Below are positions 17,025 to 25,996 of a DNA stretch of 64,000 nucleotides, piece after piece. A program made the translations under genes and the position numbers. The stretch lies in NCBI GenBank assembly GCA_000752035.1, contig CCFE01000021.1:62001-126000 (forward strand), written 5' to 3'. The DNA is from Bacillus rubiinfantis. GTDB taxonomy: Bacteria; Bacillota; Bacilli; Bacillales; Cytobacillaceae. Within the stretch, counting starts at the first letter, position 1, and the number at the start of each line of letters is the position of its first letter. Below the pieces are notes generated by a model. That model made no database searches. It was given only the letters and a program-made list of their open reading frames with translations, and had not been told where the DNA came from.

Positions 17025-17924
17025 ATGGCGTATATTATTGAAAATGCTCATATCCTGAAAAGTAGAGAACTCGTAACAAACTCACTGCTTATTCAGGAAG
17101 ATAAAGTATTAGCTACTATTACGAGTCCAAGGCAGTACCGGTTGATTAAAATGAACTTGGACCACTATATTATGACCCCGTCTTACGTTCTGTTAAGTTC
17201 AAAAATTACACCTCAGCTATCCTTTCAACAAATGAAAGAACTGCTAATACAGCAATTTTTGCTCAAAGGATGCACAACCCTGATAACCTATGTGAATGTC
17301 TCCTATGAAAGCGAATTGGTTTCCAAGGTTAATGAAATGAAAGCAACGTTGATGAGCAGTCCAATTGATTACCTAATTGGAATAAAAATACCTGTACGAC
17401 TGATTACGCCATCATTGATACGTATTTGTAAAAAGGAGAGAATTCCGGCAATATTTATTGAAGTGGATCATCGCAATGAATTAAATGAAGTTCCATGGGG
17501 GTGGATTCGAGAGGCATTATTTCCTTATAATTGCCCGTTTGTTCCCATTATTTCTTCGTTGCAAAAGAAGGAAGTTAAACCACTTTTGTCGAATTGGAAA
17601 CATATAATGGAAAAGCAAAAAATCCCGGCTATCTATGAAGAAATTCAAGAAAATACCCCTATTTCAATTACTGTATTAAACAAAATTGGTTTGTACCCGC
17701 AAAAATACAGTTTTATGAATGGAGCAGAATTAAGCTATAATCTTTATTTGAAGACAAGAGAAATCAAGAATGTTGATGAAGTAGACTTATTTCATTATCA
17801 TAGTGATAGACTTGTCATAACAGTCCACAAGGGAAAAATAGTAAGGACATTAAACAAAGTTCAATTTAAATCAGGCTTTGGTGAACATATTATGGTACGT
17901 ACTCCTGCTTTTTTTTCTTTGTAA
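17025..17924 (+). CDS. Amidohydrolase-like protein lacking metal ligands
   Basis: The 299-residue protein reads like a degenerate amidohydrolase. The first 55 residues follow the usual beta-sandwich start (IIENAHILKSRELV, then SLLIQEDKVLA), and the end (DRLVITVHKGKIVRTL) resembles the returning C-terminal strand. Where a real enzyme has MTPGFIDxHxH, this one has MTPSYVLLSS, and no HxH pair or later metal histidines can be recognised. It is therefore probably not a hydrolase of that type. No signal peptide is visible. It sits between the aro terminator and ypiA and is not part of the B. subtilis order. Function unknown. Confidence 0.6.
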   Translation: MAYIIENAHILKSRELVTNSLLIQEDKVLATITSPRQYRLIKMNLDHYIMTPSYVLLSSKITPQLSFQQMKELLIQQFLLKGCTTLITYVNVSYESELVSKVNEMKATLMSSPIDYLIGIKIPVRLITPSLIRICKKERIPAIFIEVDHRNELNEVPWGWIREALFPYNCPFVPIISSLQKKEVKPLLSNWKHIMEKQKIPAIYEEIQENTPISITVLNKIGLYPQKYSFMNGAELSYNLYLKTREIKNVDEVDLFHYHSDRLVITVHKGKIVRTLNKVQFKSGFGEHIMVRTPAFFSL

Positions 17925-17948
17925 TTTGAGTAAAGAGGGAACATGTCA

Positions 17949-19214
17949 ATGGATCGAGTCAATAAAATTATTCACTTTTTAGAAACTGGGCAACATAAAG
18001 AAGCCTTAAACGAATATAATGTTGTATTAAACAACGGCAGTCACGAGGAGAGATTCATACTCAGTGAAGAGTTGTTTCAATTGGGGTTTCTTGATGAAGC
18101 AAAGGGGCTAATCGAGAAGCTGTTAACCGCATACCCAGAAGAAGGGGAACTGCTCATTCTCTTAGCTGAAATTTTAGTAGAGTCAGGTGCAGAAGAAGAA
18201 GCTATTCTTATACTGGAAAAAATTTCACGAGACGATGCTCATTTCGGACAATCATTGCTGCTTATAGCTGATCTTTATCAAATGCAGGGTCTTTATGAAG
18301 TAGCCGAACAAAAACTGTTACAAGCAAAAAGAATGATTCCAGAGGAAGCCATAATTGATTTTGCCCTCGGGGAACTATACAGTGAGCAAGGTGAAATTGT
18401 AAAGGCAATGAAAGCATATGAGACTGTGTTAAAAGAAACGAATGAAATTGCCGGTATTTTGATTCATAGCAGAATAGCTGATTTATTAAGTGGTTCAGGT
18501 GCCTTTGAAGAGGCATTAAAATACTATGAGAAGGCATTAAATGAAAAACTGGAAATTAATACACTTTTCGGGTATGGATTAACAGCATTACAGGCTGGAT
18601 ATCATCGAACTGCAATTGAAAAATTTACTGAGCTTAAGGAATTGGATCCAGAATATCACTCCCTGTATTTACATCTTGCTGATGCATATGAACGGGAAGG
18701 TGAATTGGAAAACAGTCTGCAGATAGTAGAAGAAGGAATTAGACAGGACGAATTCAATAAAGAATTATTCTTTAAAGGTGGAAAAATTGCTTTACAACTT
18801 GGTTTAGAAGAAGCAGCAGAAGAGTATTTGCGAGAAGCATTGCTGCTAGACCCTGGGTATCTGGAAGCCGTTTTAACCTTAAATAAGCTCTTACTGCAAC
18901 AGGAGCGATTTACAGACCTGATTGCACTCTTATCAGAACTTGACTTATTGGAAGAGGAAGAACCATATTTATTATGGGATGCAGCCGTGGCATACGCAGG
19001 AATGGAGAAATTTTCAGACGCATTAAATAAATATGAAAGTGCATATACTTACTTTAACAATAATCAAACATTCTTACTTGATTATGGATATTTTTTAATT
19101 GAGGAAGGAAAAAGCAATCAGGCTGCCGAAGTTTTTAAACAGATAGTAGAGAAAGATCCAACTAATACCGAAATTCTTGATTTAGTTGAGCGGTTAACCG
19201 ACTCAGGAGAATAA
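17949..19214 (+). CDS. ypiA: TPR-repeat protein YpiA
   Basis: An acidic 421-residue protein built of about ten tetratricopeptide helix pairs from start to end, for example EEAILILEKISRDDAHFGQS and GALKYYEKAL-type segments with the usual A, G, Y and P spacing. Such proteins act as scaffolds for protein contacts; YpiA has no assigned reaction. It has no signal peptide or membrane segment. An in-frame ATG at 17943 is too close to AAGAGGG, so 17949 is preferred. Position before ypiB is as in B. subtilis. Confidence 0.88.
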   Translation: MDRVNKIIHFLETGQHKEALNEYNVVLNNGSHEERFILSEELFQLGFLDEAKGLIEKLLTAYPEEGELLILLAEILVESGAEEEAILILEKISRDDAHFGQSLLLIADLYQMQGLYEVAEQKLLQAKRMIPEEAIIDFALGELYSEQGEIVKAMKAYETVLKETNEIAGILIHSRIADLLSGSGAFEEALKYYEKALNEKLEINTLFGYGLTALQAGYHRTAIEKFTELKELDPEYHSLYLHLADAYEREGELENSLQIVEEGIRQDEFNKELFFKGGKIALQLGLEEAAEEYLREALLLDPGYLEAVLTLNKLLLQQERFTDLIALLSELDLLEEEEPYLLWDAAVAYAGMEKFSDALNKYESAYTYFNNNQTFLLDYGYFLIEEGKSNQAAEVFKQIVEKDPTNTEILDLVERLTDSGE

Positions 19215-19243
19215 AGCTGAATCTGCAGAGGAGGGAAATGACA

Positions 19244-19795
19244 ATGGCAACCCCTGTTTCTGTCAACGAGAAGAAGGATTTTATTCGCTGGTTTTTAAAT
19301 CATTATCAATTGAAAAGAAGAGAATGTGTTTGGATACTTAACTACTTGATGAGTCATGATCAGCTGATGGAAAAGGTCCATTTTGTTGAGCAAGCTCAGT
19401 ATTGTCCACGGGGATTAATTATGTCAACCCATTGTGTCGATAAAGTACCTTTTCGTTTTTATAAGGAAAATGTAATGACAACTGATGCTGAGAAATCCTT
19501 CCATGATATTCGGCTCAATCGTGATGAAGATATTTATATCCAATTAAACTTTCATGCTTCTAATCAAGCCCATCAATACGCAGCAGTTTTAGAGGAAAAC
19601 CCTTATGTTCCCAAACATTTACAAGTCAATGAGAAAGATGGAATGATGGCTGAACAAATGTTAAAAGAAAGCATCGAGCGATTTCAGCGTGAAAAATTGC
19701 TTCAATCTATTGATGAAGCTCTAGATAGACAAGACCGTGATGCATTCCGATTGTTAACTGAGAAATTAAACCAACTGCAAAGAGCAGAAAAATGA
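19244..19795 (+). CDS. ypiB: YpiB family protein (UPF0302) with IDEAL domain
   Basis: A cytoplasmic 183-residue protein. The N-terminal part (residues 1-130) is the UPF0302 domain with conserved CVWILNYLMSHD and YCPRGLIMS. The C-terminal 35 residues form an IDEAL domain (LLQSIDEALDRQDRDAF). The molecular role is not known. ATG 19244 has GAGGAGGG about 6 bases upstream; ATG 19238 is nearly on top of it. It follows ypiA and is closed by a terminator. Confidence 0.9.
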   Translation: MATPVSVNEKKDFIRWFLNHYQLKRRECVWILNYLMSHDQLMEKVHFVEQAQYCPRGLIMSTHCVDKVPFRFYKENVMTTDAEKSFHDIRLNRDEDIYIQLNFHASNQAHQYAAVLEENPYVPKHLQVNEKDGMMAEQMLKESIERFQREKLLQSIDEALDRQDRDAFRLLTEKLNQLQRAEK

Positions 19796-19797
19796 GG

Positions 19798-19825
19798 GAG
19801 TTTGCGATAAGCAGACTTCTTTTTT
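19798..19825 (+). terminator. Intrinsic terminator of ypiA-ypiB
   Basis: GAGTTTGC (19798-19805) pairs with GCAGACTT around a GATAA loop, followed by a T run to 19825. Confidence 0.8.
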
Positions 19826-19919
19826 AAATGTAAAAGCAGATATAAAATTATAGTTTTCACCGGTAGTTAACATTAAATTTATTATTTTAATAGTAATTAC
19901 CTTTTTTTATGTTCCATGT

Positions 19920-19949
19920 TTGGGGAATTAATGGTACTATTGGGATAAT
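19920..19949 (+). promoter_or_regulatory. Candidate promoter of ypiF
   Basis: TTGGGG (19920-19925) and GATAAT (19944-19949) are 18 bases apart, about 26 bases before ypiF. Confidence 0.4.
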
Positions 19950-19975
19950 GGAGAAAAAGGATTGGTGCAAAAATA

Positions 19976-20437
19976 ATGAAGTGGATATCTCAAGATGTTG
20001 AAACATACTTACATGCTAAGGAGTATGTCGATACGGCTGTGATTCCTTTATTTGGTGTAACAGTCGGAGACGGAATGAAAGAATCGGCCGCTGCAGCCGA
20101 ATTTATTACATTATTAACAACATATCTAGAAAGACAATTTACCGGCAGAATTTTCATGTTTCCTGCATTTACATACTTTGGTGGTACTTCAGAGGATGAA
20201 AATTTAGCAAAGCTGCAAAGATGGGAGGCAAATCTTTCAGCTCATTTTAAGCATATTATTTATGTTACATCTGATTTTGGCTGGCGAGATATTGAGGACA
20301 AGCTGCATGGTACCTTACTGTGGTTACCAGCTATTCCTCTCGAACAAATGAGTGATACACAAAAAATAGCAATGATTGATAGTCAAGTAAAACAACTATT
20401 AACCGTTTTTACGCATAAATGGCGTGAAAATGTTTAA
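19976..20437 (+). CDS. ypiF: YpiF family protein (DUF2487)
   Basis: A 153-residue soluble protein (MKWISQDVETYLHAKEYVDTAVIPLFGV) that matches the YpiF family of bacilli in size, start and position directly before qcrA. No catalytic motif is visible and the function is unknown. It has its own promoter-like sequence and precedes, without an obvious terminator, the promoter of qcrABC. Confidence 0.85.
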   Translation: MKWISQDVETYLHAKEYVDTAVIPLFGVTVGDGMKESAAAAEFITLLTTYLERQFTGRIFMFPAFTYFGGTSEDENLAKLQRWEANLSAHFKHIIYVTSDFGWRDIEDKLHGTLLWLPAIPLEQMSDTQKIAMIDSQVKQLLTVFTHKWRENV

Positions 20438-20455
20438 AACTCCACGCGGATGATA

Positions 20456-20484
20456 TTGACCTTGCCAAATTATTGATATATCAT
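20456..20484 (+). promoter_or_regulatory. Sigma-A type promoter of qcrABC
   Basis: TTGACC (20456-20461) and TATCAT (20479-20484) are separated by 17 bases. The leader then contains a small AGTCC/GGACT hairpin before the AGAGGGGGG ribosome binding site of qcrA. Confidence 0.5.
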
Positions 20485-20556
20485 TGTAATGTCCTAGTTT
20501 TATAAGTGTTTAAATGAGTCCCGTGGACTTAACTTCATGATAGAGGGGGGATAAGC

Positions 20557-21063
20557 ATGAGTAAAGATCGCGTTTCAAGACGTCAATTCTTGAGCTACAC
20601 ATTAACTGGTGTAGGCGGATTCATGGCGGCAGGGATGTTAATGCCGATGGTAAGATTTGCTGTTGATCCTGTGCTAAAAGCAGAGGCAGCCGGAGAATAT
20701 ATTGCTACAAAACAAAAAGTTGCAGACATAACTAATGAACCGGTTCGTGTTGACTTTACCTATAAGCAAAAGGATGCTTGGTATGAGTCAGATGTAACAG
20801 AATCTGCCTGGGTTTATAAAGATGATGGGGGAAAAATTGTTGCGTTATCGCCTGTTTGTAAACATTTAGGCTGTACCGTAAACTTTGGTGGCGATAAAGA
20901 ACACCCTGACCAATTCTTCTGTCCATGCCATTATGGCCGTTATACAAAGGATGGTACGAATGTAAAAGGTACACCACCGTTAGCACCACTGGATGTATAT
21001 CCATTTAAAGAAAAAGATGGGTACTTGTATTTAGGAAAAGCAAAACCACGTAAGGAGGCGTAA
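20557..21063 (+). CDS. qcrA: Menaquinol:cytochrome c reductase Rieske subunit
   Basis: QcrA holds the [2Fe-2S] Rieske centre of the bc complex. The 168-residue protein has an N-terminal twin-arginine motif (SRRQFL, Arg8-Arg9) followed by one membrane anchor, and the cluster ligands in CKHLGC (Cys101, His103) and CPCHYG (Cys122, His125), with Cys106 and Cys124 placed to form the disulfide. It opens the qcrABC operon; qcrB starts 3 bases after its stop. Confidence 0.97.
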   Translation: MSKDRVSRRQFLSYTLTGVGGFMAAGMLMPMVRFAVDPVLKAEAAGEYIATKQKVADITNEPVRVDFTYKQKDAWYESDVTESAWVYKDDGGKIVALSPVCKHLGCTVNFGGDKEHPDQFFCPCHYGRYTKDGTNVKGTPPLAPLDVYPFKEKDGYLYLGKAKPRKEA

Positions 21064-21066
21064 TCA

Positions 21067-21741
21067 TTGTTAACCAAAATTTACGATTGGGTAGATGAGC
21101 GTTTAGATATTACGCCAATGTGGCGAGATATCGCGGATCATGAAGTACCTGAGCATGTTAACCCGGCGCACCATTTTTCTGCATTTGTTTATTGCTTTGG
21201 CGGGATGACATTTTTTGTTACAGTTATTCAAATACTCTCCGGTATGTTCTTGACCATGTACTATGTACCGGATATTAAAAACGCCTGGGAATCTGTTTAT
21301 TATTTGCAAAATGAAGTGGCCTTTGGACAAATTGTCCGTGGTATGCATCACTGGGGAGCTAGTTTAGTTCTAGTCATGATGTTCTTACATACTTTGCGCG
21401 TGTTTTTCCAGGGTGCATACAAAAAACCTCGTGAACTCAACTGGGTTGTTGGGGTACTAATTTTCTTCGTAATGCTTGGATTAGGATTTACAGGTTATCT
21501 TTTGCCATGGGATATGAAGGCATTATTCGCAACAAAAGTTGGTTTGCAAATCGCTGAATCAACACCATTCATTGGCTCATACGCAAAAGTATTACTTGCA
21601 GGTCATGAACATATTGTAGGTGCGCAAACATTAACAAGATTCTTTGCAATCCATGTATTCTTCTTACCTGCTGTATTGTTTGGATTAATGGCAGCCCACT
21701 TTATTATGATTAGAAGACAGGGCATATCTGGGCCGCTTTGA
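21067..21741 (+). CDS. qcrB: Cytochrome b6-type subunit of menaquinol:cytochrome c reductase
   Basis: A 224-residue four-helix cytochrome b6 with paired heme histidines in GMHHWGASLVLVMMFLHTLRV and in RFFAIHVFFLP with a later MAAHFIM. Translation starts at TTG 21067 after GGAGG, giving the family N-terminus MLTKIYDWVDERLDITP; no nearer ATG would keep it. It lies between qcrA and qcrC in the standard bacillus arrangement, with a 61-base gap before qcrC. Confidence 0.97.
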   Translation: MLTKIYDWVDERLDITPMWRDIADHEVPEHVNPAHHFSAFVYCFGGMTFFVTVIQILSGMFLTMYYVPDIKNAWESVYYLQNEVAFGQIVRGMHHWGASLVLVMMFLHTLRVFFQGAYKKPRELNWVVGVLIFFVMLGLGFTGYLLPWDMKALFATKVGLQIAESTPFIGSYAKVLLAGHEHIVGAQTLTRFFAIHVFFLPAVLFGLMAAHFIMIRRQGISGPL

Positions 21742-21802
21742 TTTGTTCGAATATTCTATGTATTGCTATCTACTAATATAGAAAAAGGAGGGGGATTGCT
21801 CA

Positions 21803-22573
21803 ATGCATCGCGGTAAAGGTTTAAAGTTTGTGGGTGACTCACGTGTCTTAGCCCGCGAATCACGTACCCCGAAGCTTCCGAAAGATTACTCAGAATATCC
21901 AGGGAAAACAGAAGCATTCTGGCCTAACTTCCTTTTAAAAGAATGGATGATAGGAGCTGTATTTCTTGTCGGGATTCTTTGTCTAACGGTTGCACACCCG
22001 GCTCCGCTTGAAAGAATCGCGGATCCTACTGATACAAGCTACATACCGCTGCCTGACTGGTATTTCTTATTCTTGTATCAATTGCTGAAATATACTTATG
22101 CTTCAGGCCCTTATAATGTAATTGGGGCAATTGTTATTCCAGGACTAGCATTTGGCGGACTTTTGTTAGCTCCATTTATTGATCGGGGGCCAGAGCGTCG
22201 CGCCAGCAAACGTCCGTTAGCAACAGGTTTTATGTTATTGGCGTTAGCTGCAATTACCTTTTTAACTTGGCAATCTGTTGCTACTCATGACTGGGCAGCT
22301 GCAGAGCGTCAAGGGAAGATTGTAGCTAAAGTTGATATTGATAAGACTAGTGAAGGCTATCAAATTGCAAAAACGAATACTTGTATTACTTGCCATGGAG
22401 AAAATCTCCAAGGAGGTCCAGGTGCCCCAGCATTAATTGGTACTGGACTGAAACCTGATGAAATTGCAAAAATTGCAAAAGAAGGTTTTAAATCAATGCC
22501 TGCTGGAGTCTTTAAAGGTTCTGACGATGAGTTAAAGAAACTTTCCGAATTCATTTCTAAGCTTGGTGAGTGA
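21803..22573 (+). CDS. qcrC: Subunit IV/cytochrome c fusion of menaquinol:cytochrome c reductase
   Basis: A 256-residue fusion of a subunit-IV-like membrane part (three hydrophobic segments, about 49-65, 105-125 and 141-157, with the quinone-site PDWYF motif near 84-88) and a C-terminal cytochrome c domain with CITCH (Cys194, Cys197, His198) and a methionine in FKSMPAG as the likely sixth ligand. This fusion is typical of Bacillus bc complexes. A terminator follows directly. Confidence 0.97.
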   Translation: MHRGKGLKFVGDSRVLARESRTPKLPKDYSEYPGKTEAFWPNFLLKEWMIGAVFLVGILCLTVAHPAPLERIADPTDTSYIPLPDWYFLFLYQLLKYTYASGPYNVIGAIVIPGLAFGGLLLAPFIDRGPERRASKRPLATGFMLLALAAITFLTWQSVATHDWAAAERQGKIVAKVDIDKTSEGYQIAKTNTCITCHGENLQGGPGAPALIGTGLKPDEIAKIAKEGFKSMPAGVFKGSDDELKKLSEFISKLGE

Positions 22574-22587
22574 TGACTGTAGGTTTG

Positions 22588-22615
22588 AAAAGCTGACGAC
22601 ATACGTCAGCTTTTT
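22588..22615 (+). terminator. Intrinsic terminator of qcrABC
   Basis: GCTGACG (22592-22598) pairs with CGTCAGC (22604-22610), flanked by A and T runs. Confidence 0.9.
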
Positions 22616-22647
22616 ATTAATTAATAAAAGAGAAATGGGGAATAGTT

Positions 22648-23241
22648 GTGCGCTGGTTTTATCCACTCTTGGCAAATCGCCCAATGCTCCTATTATTGTT
22701 ATTTGTAAATGTTGCAGGCACTGTATATGGGTATTATTGGTATGGATGGCAGTTAAAGCAGACCCCTGCTATTTTTCTTCCATTTGTCCCAGATAGTCCA
22801 ACAGCCAGCCTCTTTTTTGTATTTGTACTGATTGCCTTCTTATTTAAAAAAAATTGGCCACTCTTGGAAGCATTAGCGATTGTGACATTGTTTAAATATG
22901 GCATTTGGGCGGTTGTTATGAATTTCCTAGTCTTTTTTGTTCAGGGGCAACTCAATCCAATCGGATTAATGTTGATATTCTCACATTTTGCTATGGCTGT
23001 GGAAGGGATTCTTTTTGCTCCATTCTATCGATTTAAATGGTGGCACTTGCTGCTAACCGCAATTTGGACCCTACATAATGATGTTATTGATTATGTATTT
23101 AAGATGATGCCAAGCTACCATATGCTTGATCAATACATACCGCAAATCGGCTATTTTACCTTTTGGTTATCAATTCTGTCAATTGGCATCGCTTATTACA
23201 CTGGTATCCGCAGAAGTAGATTTACGTTAGATATAAACTAG
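22648..23241 (+). CDS. ypjA: Membrane protein YpjA (DUF1405)
   Basis: A 197-residue integral membrane protein with about six hydrophobic segments, starting at GTG 22648 after a GGGG ribosome binding site. The pattern (MRWFYPLLANRPMLLLLLFVN, then GYYWYGWQL) and position after qcrC match the DUF1405 protein YpjA. Function is unknown. It probably shares a transcript with ypjB. Confidence 0.87.
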   Translation: MRWFYPLLANRPMLLLLLFVNVAGTVYGYYWYGWQLKQTPAIFLPFVPDSPTASLFFVFVLIAFLFKKNWPLLEALAIVTLFKYGIWAVVMNFLVFFVQGQLNPIGLMLIFSHFAMAVEGILFAPFYRFKWWHLLLTAIWTLHNDVIDYVFKMMPSYHMLDQYIPQIGYFTFWLSILSIGIAYYTGIRRSRFTLDIN

Positions 23242-23273
23242 TAGAGTAAAATAAAAATAAAAAGAGGTCTATC

Positions 23274-23321
23274 CTTGTCCCCCTTTTCATACATTTTATT
23301 AGTAATAAAAGGGGGGACAAG
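23274..23321 (+). promoter_or_regulatory. Hairpin that covers the ypjB ribosome binding site
   Basis: CTTGTCCCCCTTTT (23274-23287) pairs with AAAAGGGGGGACAAG (23307-23321), a 14-bp stem with one extra G. The G run is the ypjB ribosome binding site, 7 bases before GTG 23324. No T run follows, so it is not an ordinary terminator. Confidence 0.6.
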
Positions 23322-23323
23322 TA

Positions 23324-24118
23324 GTGAAATTAAAATGGCTTTCTTTGCTAGCAATACTCTTTCTGCTCACTCCCATATCCGTACGAGCTGAGGGACAGAC
23401 ACCATTGGAGAAATTGGATGATATTTCCGATGAAGCACTCCAGATGGTCAAATTTCATAGATATGAAGATGCCAGAAAATTGCTGGATTATTTCTCCGAC
23501 CAATTAACGAATGTTTCCGGAAAAACACAACCGTTATCGATGGATCAGGTAAGAATCATTCATACTTCACATGATGAGGCAATGGAAGCAGCTGTAAGCC
23601 CAAATATGAATCATGAGGAGCGAATTAGCAGGCTCACCAAATTTCGCCTTGTGATAGATGCGATTGTGACCAGTCATCAACCATTATGGACGGAAATGGA
23701 AAACCAGGTAATGACAGCATTTAATAGTGCCAAGATTGCTGCTGCAAAAGGTGACACTTCTAGTTTTCATTCAAACTTTAATACGTTCTTATCATTATAT
23801 AACATGATTTATCCAAGTATGAAAATTGATGTTTCGGCGGAAAATATACAACGATTAGATGCACGGATTAAATTTATTGATGAGTACCGGCTCCAAGTTA
23901 TTAATGATAAAGAAAGTCAACAGGAGCTGGAAAAACTTGATGCTGATTTAAGCCATCTATTCGCAAATATGGAGGATGATGAAGCAGATCCTTCATTATG
24001 GTGGGTGATTATCTCAACAGGCAGTATTATCATCATGACTTTATCTTATGTTGGCTGGCGGAAATATCAAGGAGAAAAGGAACTAAGAAAAAATCGCTCA
24101 AGAGAGCATAAAGATTGA
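23324..24118 (+). CDS. ypjB: Sporulation protein YpjB
   Basis: A 264-residue protein with an N-terminal signal peptide (MKLKWLSLLAILFLLTPISVRAEG), a helical extracytoplasmic domain and a C-terminal membrane helix (about 228-245) followed by a basic tail. This fits the YpjB family, linked by annotation to sporulation; the role is not established. Translation starts at GTG 23324. Its ribosome binding site is inside a strong stem, so expression may be limited at translation. Confidence 0.82.
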   Translation: MKLKWLSLLAILFLLTPISVRAEGQTPLEKLDDISDEALQMVKFHRYEDARKLLDYFSDQLTNVSGKTQPLSMDQVRIIHTSHDEAMEAAVSPNMNHEERISRLTKFRLVIDAIVTSHQPLWTEMENQVMTAFNSAKIAAAKGDTSSFHSNFNTFLSLYNMIYPSMKIDVSAENIQRLDARIKFIDEYRLQVINDKESQQELEKLDADLSHLFANMEDDEADPSLWWVIISTGSIIIMTLSYVGWRKYQGEKELRKNRSREHKD

Positions 24119-24179
24119 CGCGTCTAATTGGCTTCACTAAAATATTCTCAACAAGAGCTGGTTAGGAGTGTAAGACAAC

Positions 24180-24860
24180 ATGTTTTTCCTTATTTATTTT
24201 GCGTTTATCGTCTTAATACCATTATGGGCCCAAATGAAGGTAAAAAATACATTTGCTAAATTTTCCCGTGTACCGTCGGCTTCCTACCGAACCGGGGCTG
24301 AAATTGCAAGGGCAATCCTGAATGCCAATAGATTATATGATGTTGGTATTGAAGAAGGACGTGGTTTTTTAAGCGATCATTATGATCCACGGACAAAGAC
24401 TGTAAGGTTGTCACCCGAAAATTATCATGGACATTCCATTGCAGCTGCAGCTGTTGCTGCCCATGAATGCGGTCACGCTATTCAGGATTCAGATGGCTAC
24501 ACATTCTTACGTTTTCGCTCTGCTTTAGTGCCAGTTGCCAATTTTGGCTCAAATGTTTCTTGGATATTAATTATGATTGGGATATTTGCTCAAGCAGCAA
24601 ATATGTTATTACTTGGTATTATTTTTATGGCAGCAGCGGTGCTATTTCAAATTATTACCTTGCCAGTTGAATTCAATGCTTCGAGCCGTGCGATGAACCA
24701 GGTAATGTCCCTTGGATTAATAACTCATAAAGAAGAGAGAGAAGCCAAGAAAGTGTTAAATGCAGCAGCCCTGACGTATGTGGCTGCAGCAGCTGTTGCA
24801 GTATTAGAGCTGTTAAGACTAGTATTGATATTTACAGGGATGAATCGTAATAATGAGTAA
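24180..24860 (+). CDS. YugP-family membrane zinc metallopeptidase
   Basis: A 226-residue membrane protein with the zinc-protease motif HECGH at 95-99 and flanking hydrophobic segments at the N-terminus, about 118-160 and at the C-terminus. It matches the PF04298 (YugP) family of neutral zinc metallopeptidases. In B. subtilis the named YugP is encoded elsewhere, so this copy is part of the local order ypjB-protease-ypjC. The substrate is unknown. Confidence 0.88.
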   Translation: MFFLIYFAFIVLIPLWAQMKVKNTFAKFSRVPSASYRTGAEIARAILNANRLYDVGIEEGRGFLSDHYDPRTKTVRLSPENYHGHSIAAAAVAAHECGHAIQDSDGYTFLRFRSALVPVANFGSNVSWILIMIGIFAQAANMLLLGIIFMAAAVLFQIITLPVEFNASSRAMNQVMSLGLITHKEEREAKKVLNAAALTYVAAAAVAVLELLRLVLIFTGMNRNNE

Positions 24861-24866
24861 ATGAAC

Positions 24867-24903
24867 AGAACAGGCAATGTTTACAGCTGGCATTGCCTGT
24901 TTT
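24867..24903. terminator. Terminator between the YugP gene and ypjC
   Basis: ACAGGCAATG pairs with CATTGCCTGT (about 24870-24879 and 24891-24900) over an 11-base loop with a short T run. It lies between convergent genes and may serve both. Confidence 0.75.
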
Positions 24904-24931
24904 CATGTTAATACTAAAGATAGGTCATTCG

Positions 24932-25804
24932 TTATTGATTAAGGGGCATCTTGTTTTCGTCGAGTGTGAACCCTTCCCCATGAACATCATGCACGGCGGA
25001 AATGGTGATAAAAGCATGCGGGTCAACGGAAGTAATGATATTTTTTAATTTAAAAATTTCATTTTTGGCGACAACGCAATATAGTACTTCACGTTCATTT
25101 TTGGTATAGGATCCGTATCCTCTAAGAGCTGTAACTCCGCGGTGCATCTCCTCCATAATTTTCCGGGCAATTAATTCATTTTTATCTGATACAATCATTG
25201 CTCCTCGGGCTGCATAAGCACCTTCTTGAATAAAATCTATCACTCTGGCACCAACAAATACGGCTACAAGTGTATACATCGCTTGCTTGTAATTTAAGTA
25301 GGTAAATAATGAAAGAGTGATGACACAAGCATCAAATAAAAACATCGTCTTTCCCATATTCCAACCAATATATTTTTGCACCAGTCTGGCAATTATGTCG
25401 ACTCCACCGGTTGTTCCACCGAACCGAAAAATGATTCCTAGACCGATTCCGGCAAAGACCCCAGCGAATAATGCAGCCAATGTTAAATCATGCTCAAGCG
25501 GCATTGCTATCGAATTCCGTTGAAAAATCCATAAAAAAATAGAAACACCAACTGTCCCGATGATTGTGTAATAAAATGAGTTTCTCCCTAACAGTTTCCA
25601 ACCAATCAAAAACAATGGAATATTTAACAAAAGATTCGTATAAGATGGATCCCAATTGAACAAGAAATAAAGTATGAGAGTAATACCGGTAAATCCGCCT
25701 TCAGCTAATTTATTTTGCATATTAAAATGAACAAGTCCAAACGACATAATGGCGGTCCCTAATAGGATGAAACAAATATTTTTAAATTTAAGACCAAATA
25801 TCAT
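24932..25804 (-). CDS. ypjC: YitT-family membrane protein YpjC
   Basis: A 290-residue membrane protein with about six transmembrane segments in the first 190 residues and a C-terminal soluble DUF2179 domain (GVTALRGYGSYTKNEREVL). This is the YitT architecture; no transport substrate is known. ATG 25804 is preceded by AAGGAGG on the reverse strand. It is the only gene on that strand in this part of the window, as in B. subtilis. Confidence 0.88.
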   Translation of the reverse strand: MIFGLKFKNICFILLGTAIMSFGLVHFNMQNKLAEGGFTGITLILYFLFNWDPSYTNLLLNIPLFLIGWKLLGRNSFYYTIIGTVGVSIFLWIFQRNSIAMPLEHDLTLAALFAGVFAGIGLGIIFRFGGTTGGVDIIARLVQKYIGWNMGKTMFLFDACVITLSLFTYLNYKQAMYTLVAVFVGARVIDFIQEGAYAARGAMIVSDKNELIARKIMEEMHRGVTALRGYGSYTKNEREVLYCVVAKNEIFKLKNIITSVDPHAFITISAVHDVHGEGFTLDENKMPLNQ

Positions 25805-25996
25805 CTACCATGCCTCCTTTTGGCGAAATCCTTTTCATTAGAGCGCGTTTTAATTATAACGAATATTTTAGAGTAATTACAGTTAGGAAATTACAAGAAG
25901 GTAAAAACATTTGTAAATCAAGAGTATTTTAGCTAACATGAAAGAGAAAAAAGTGGTGCTGACATATAGTCATTTTAAAACAGCGAGGTGAAATGT

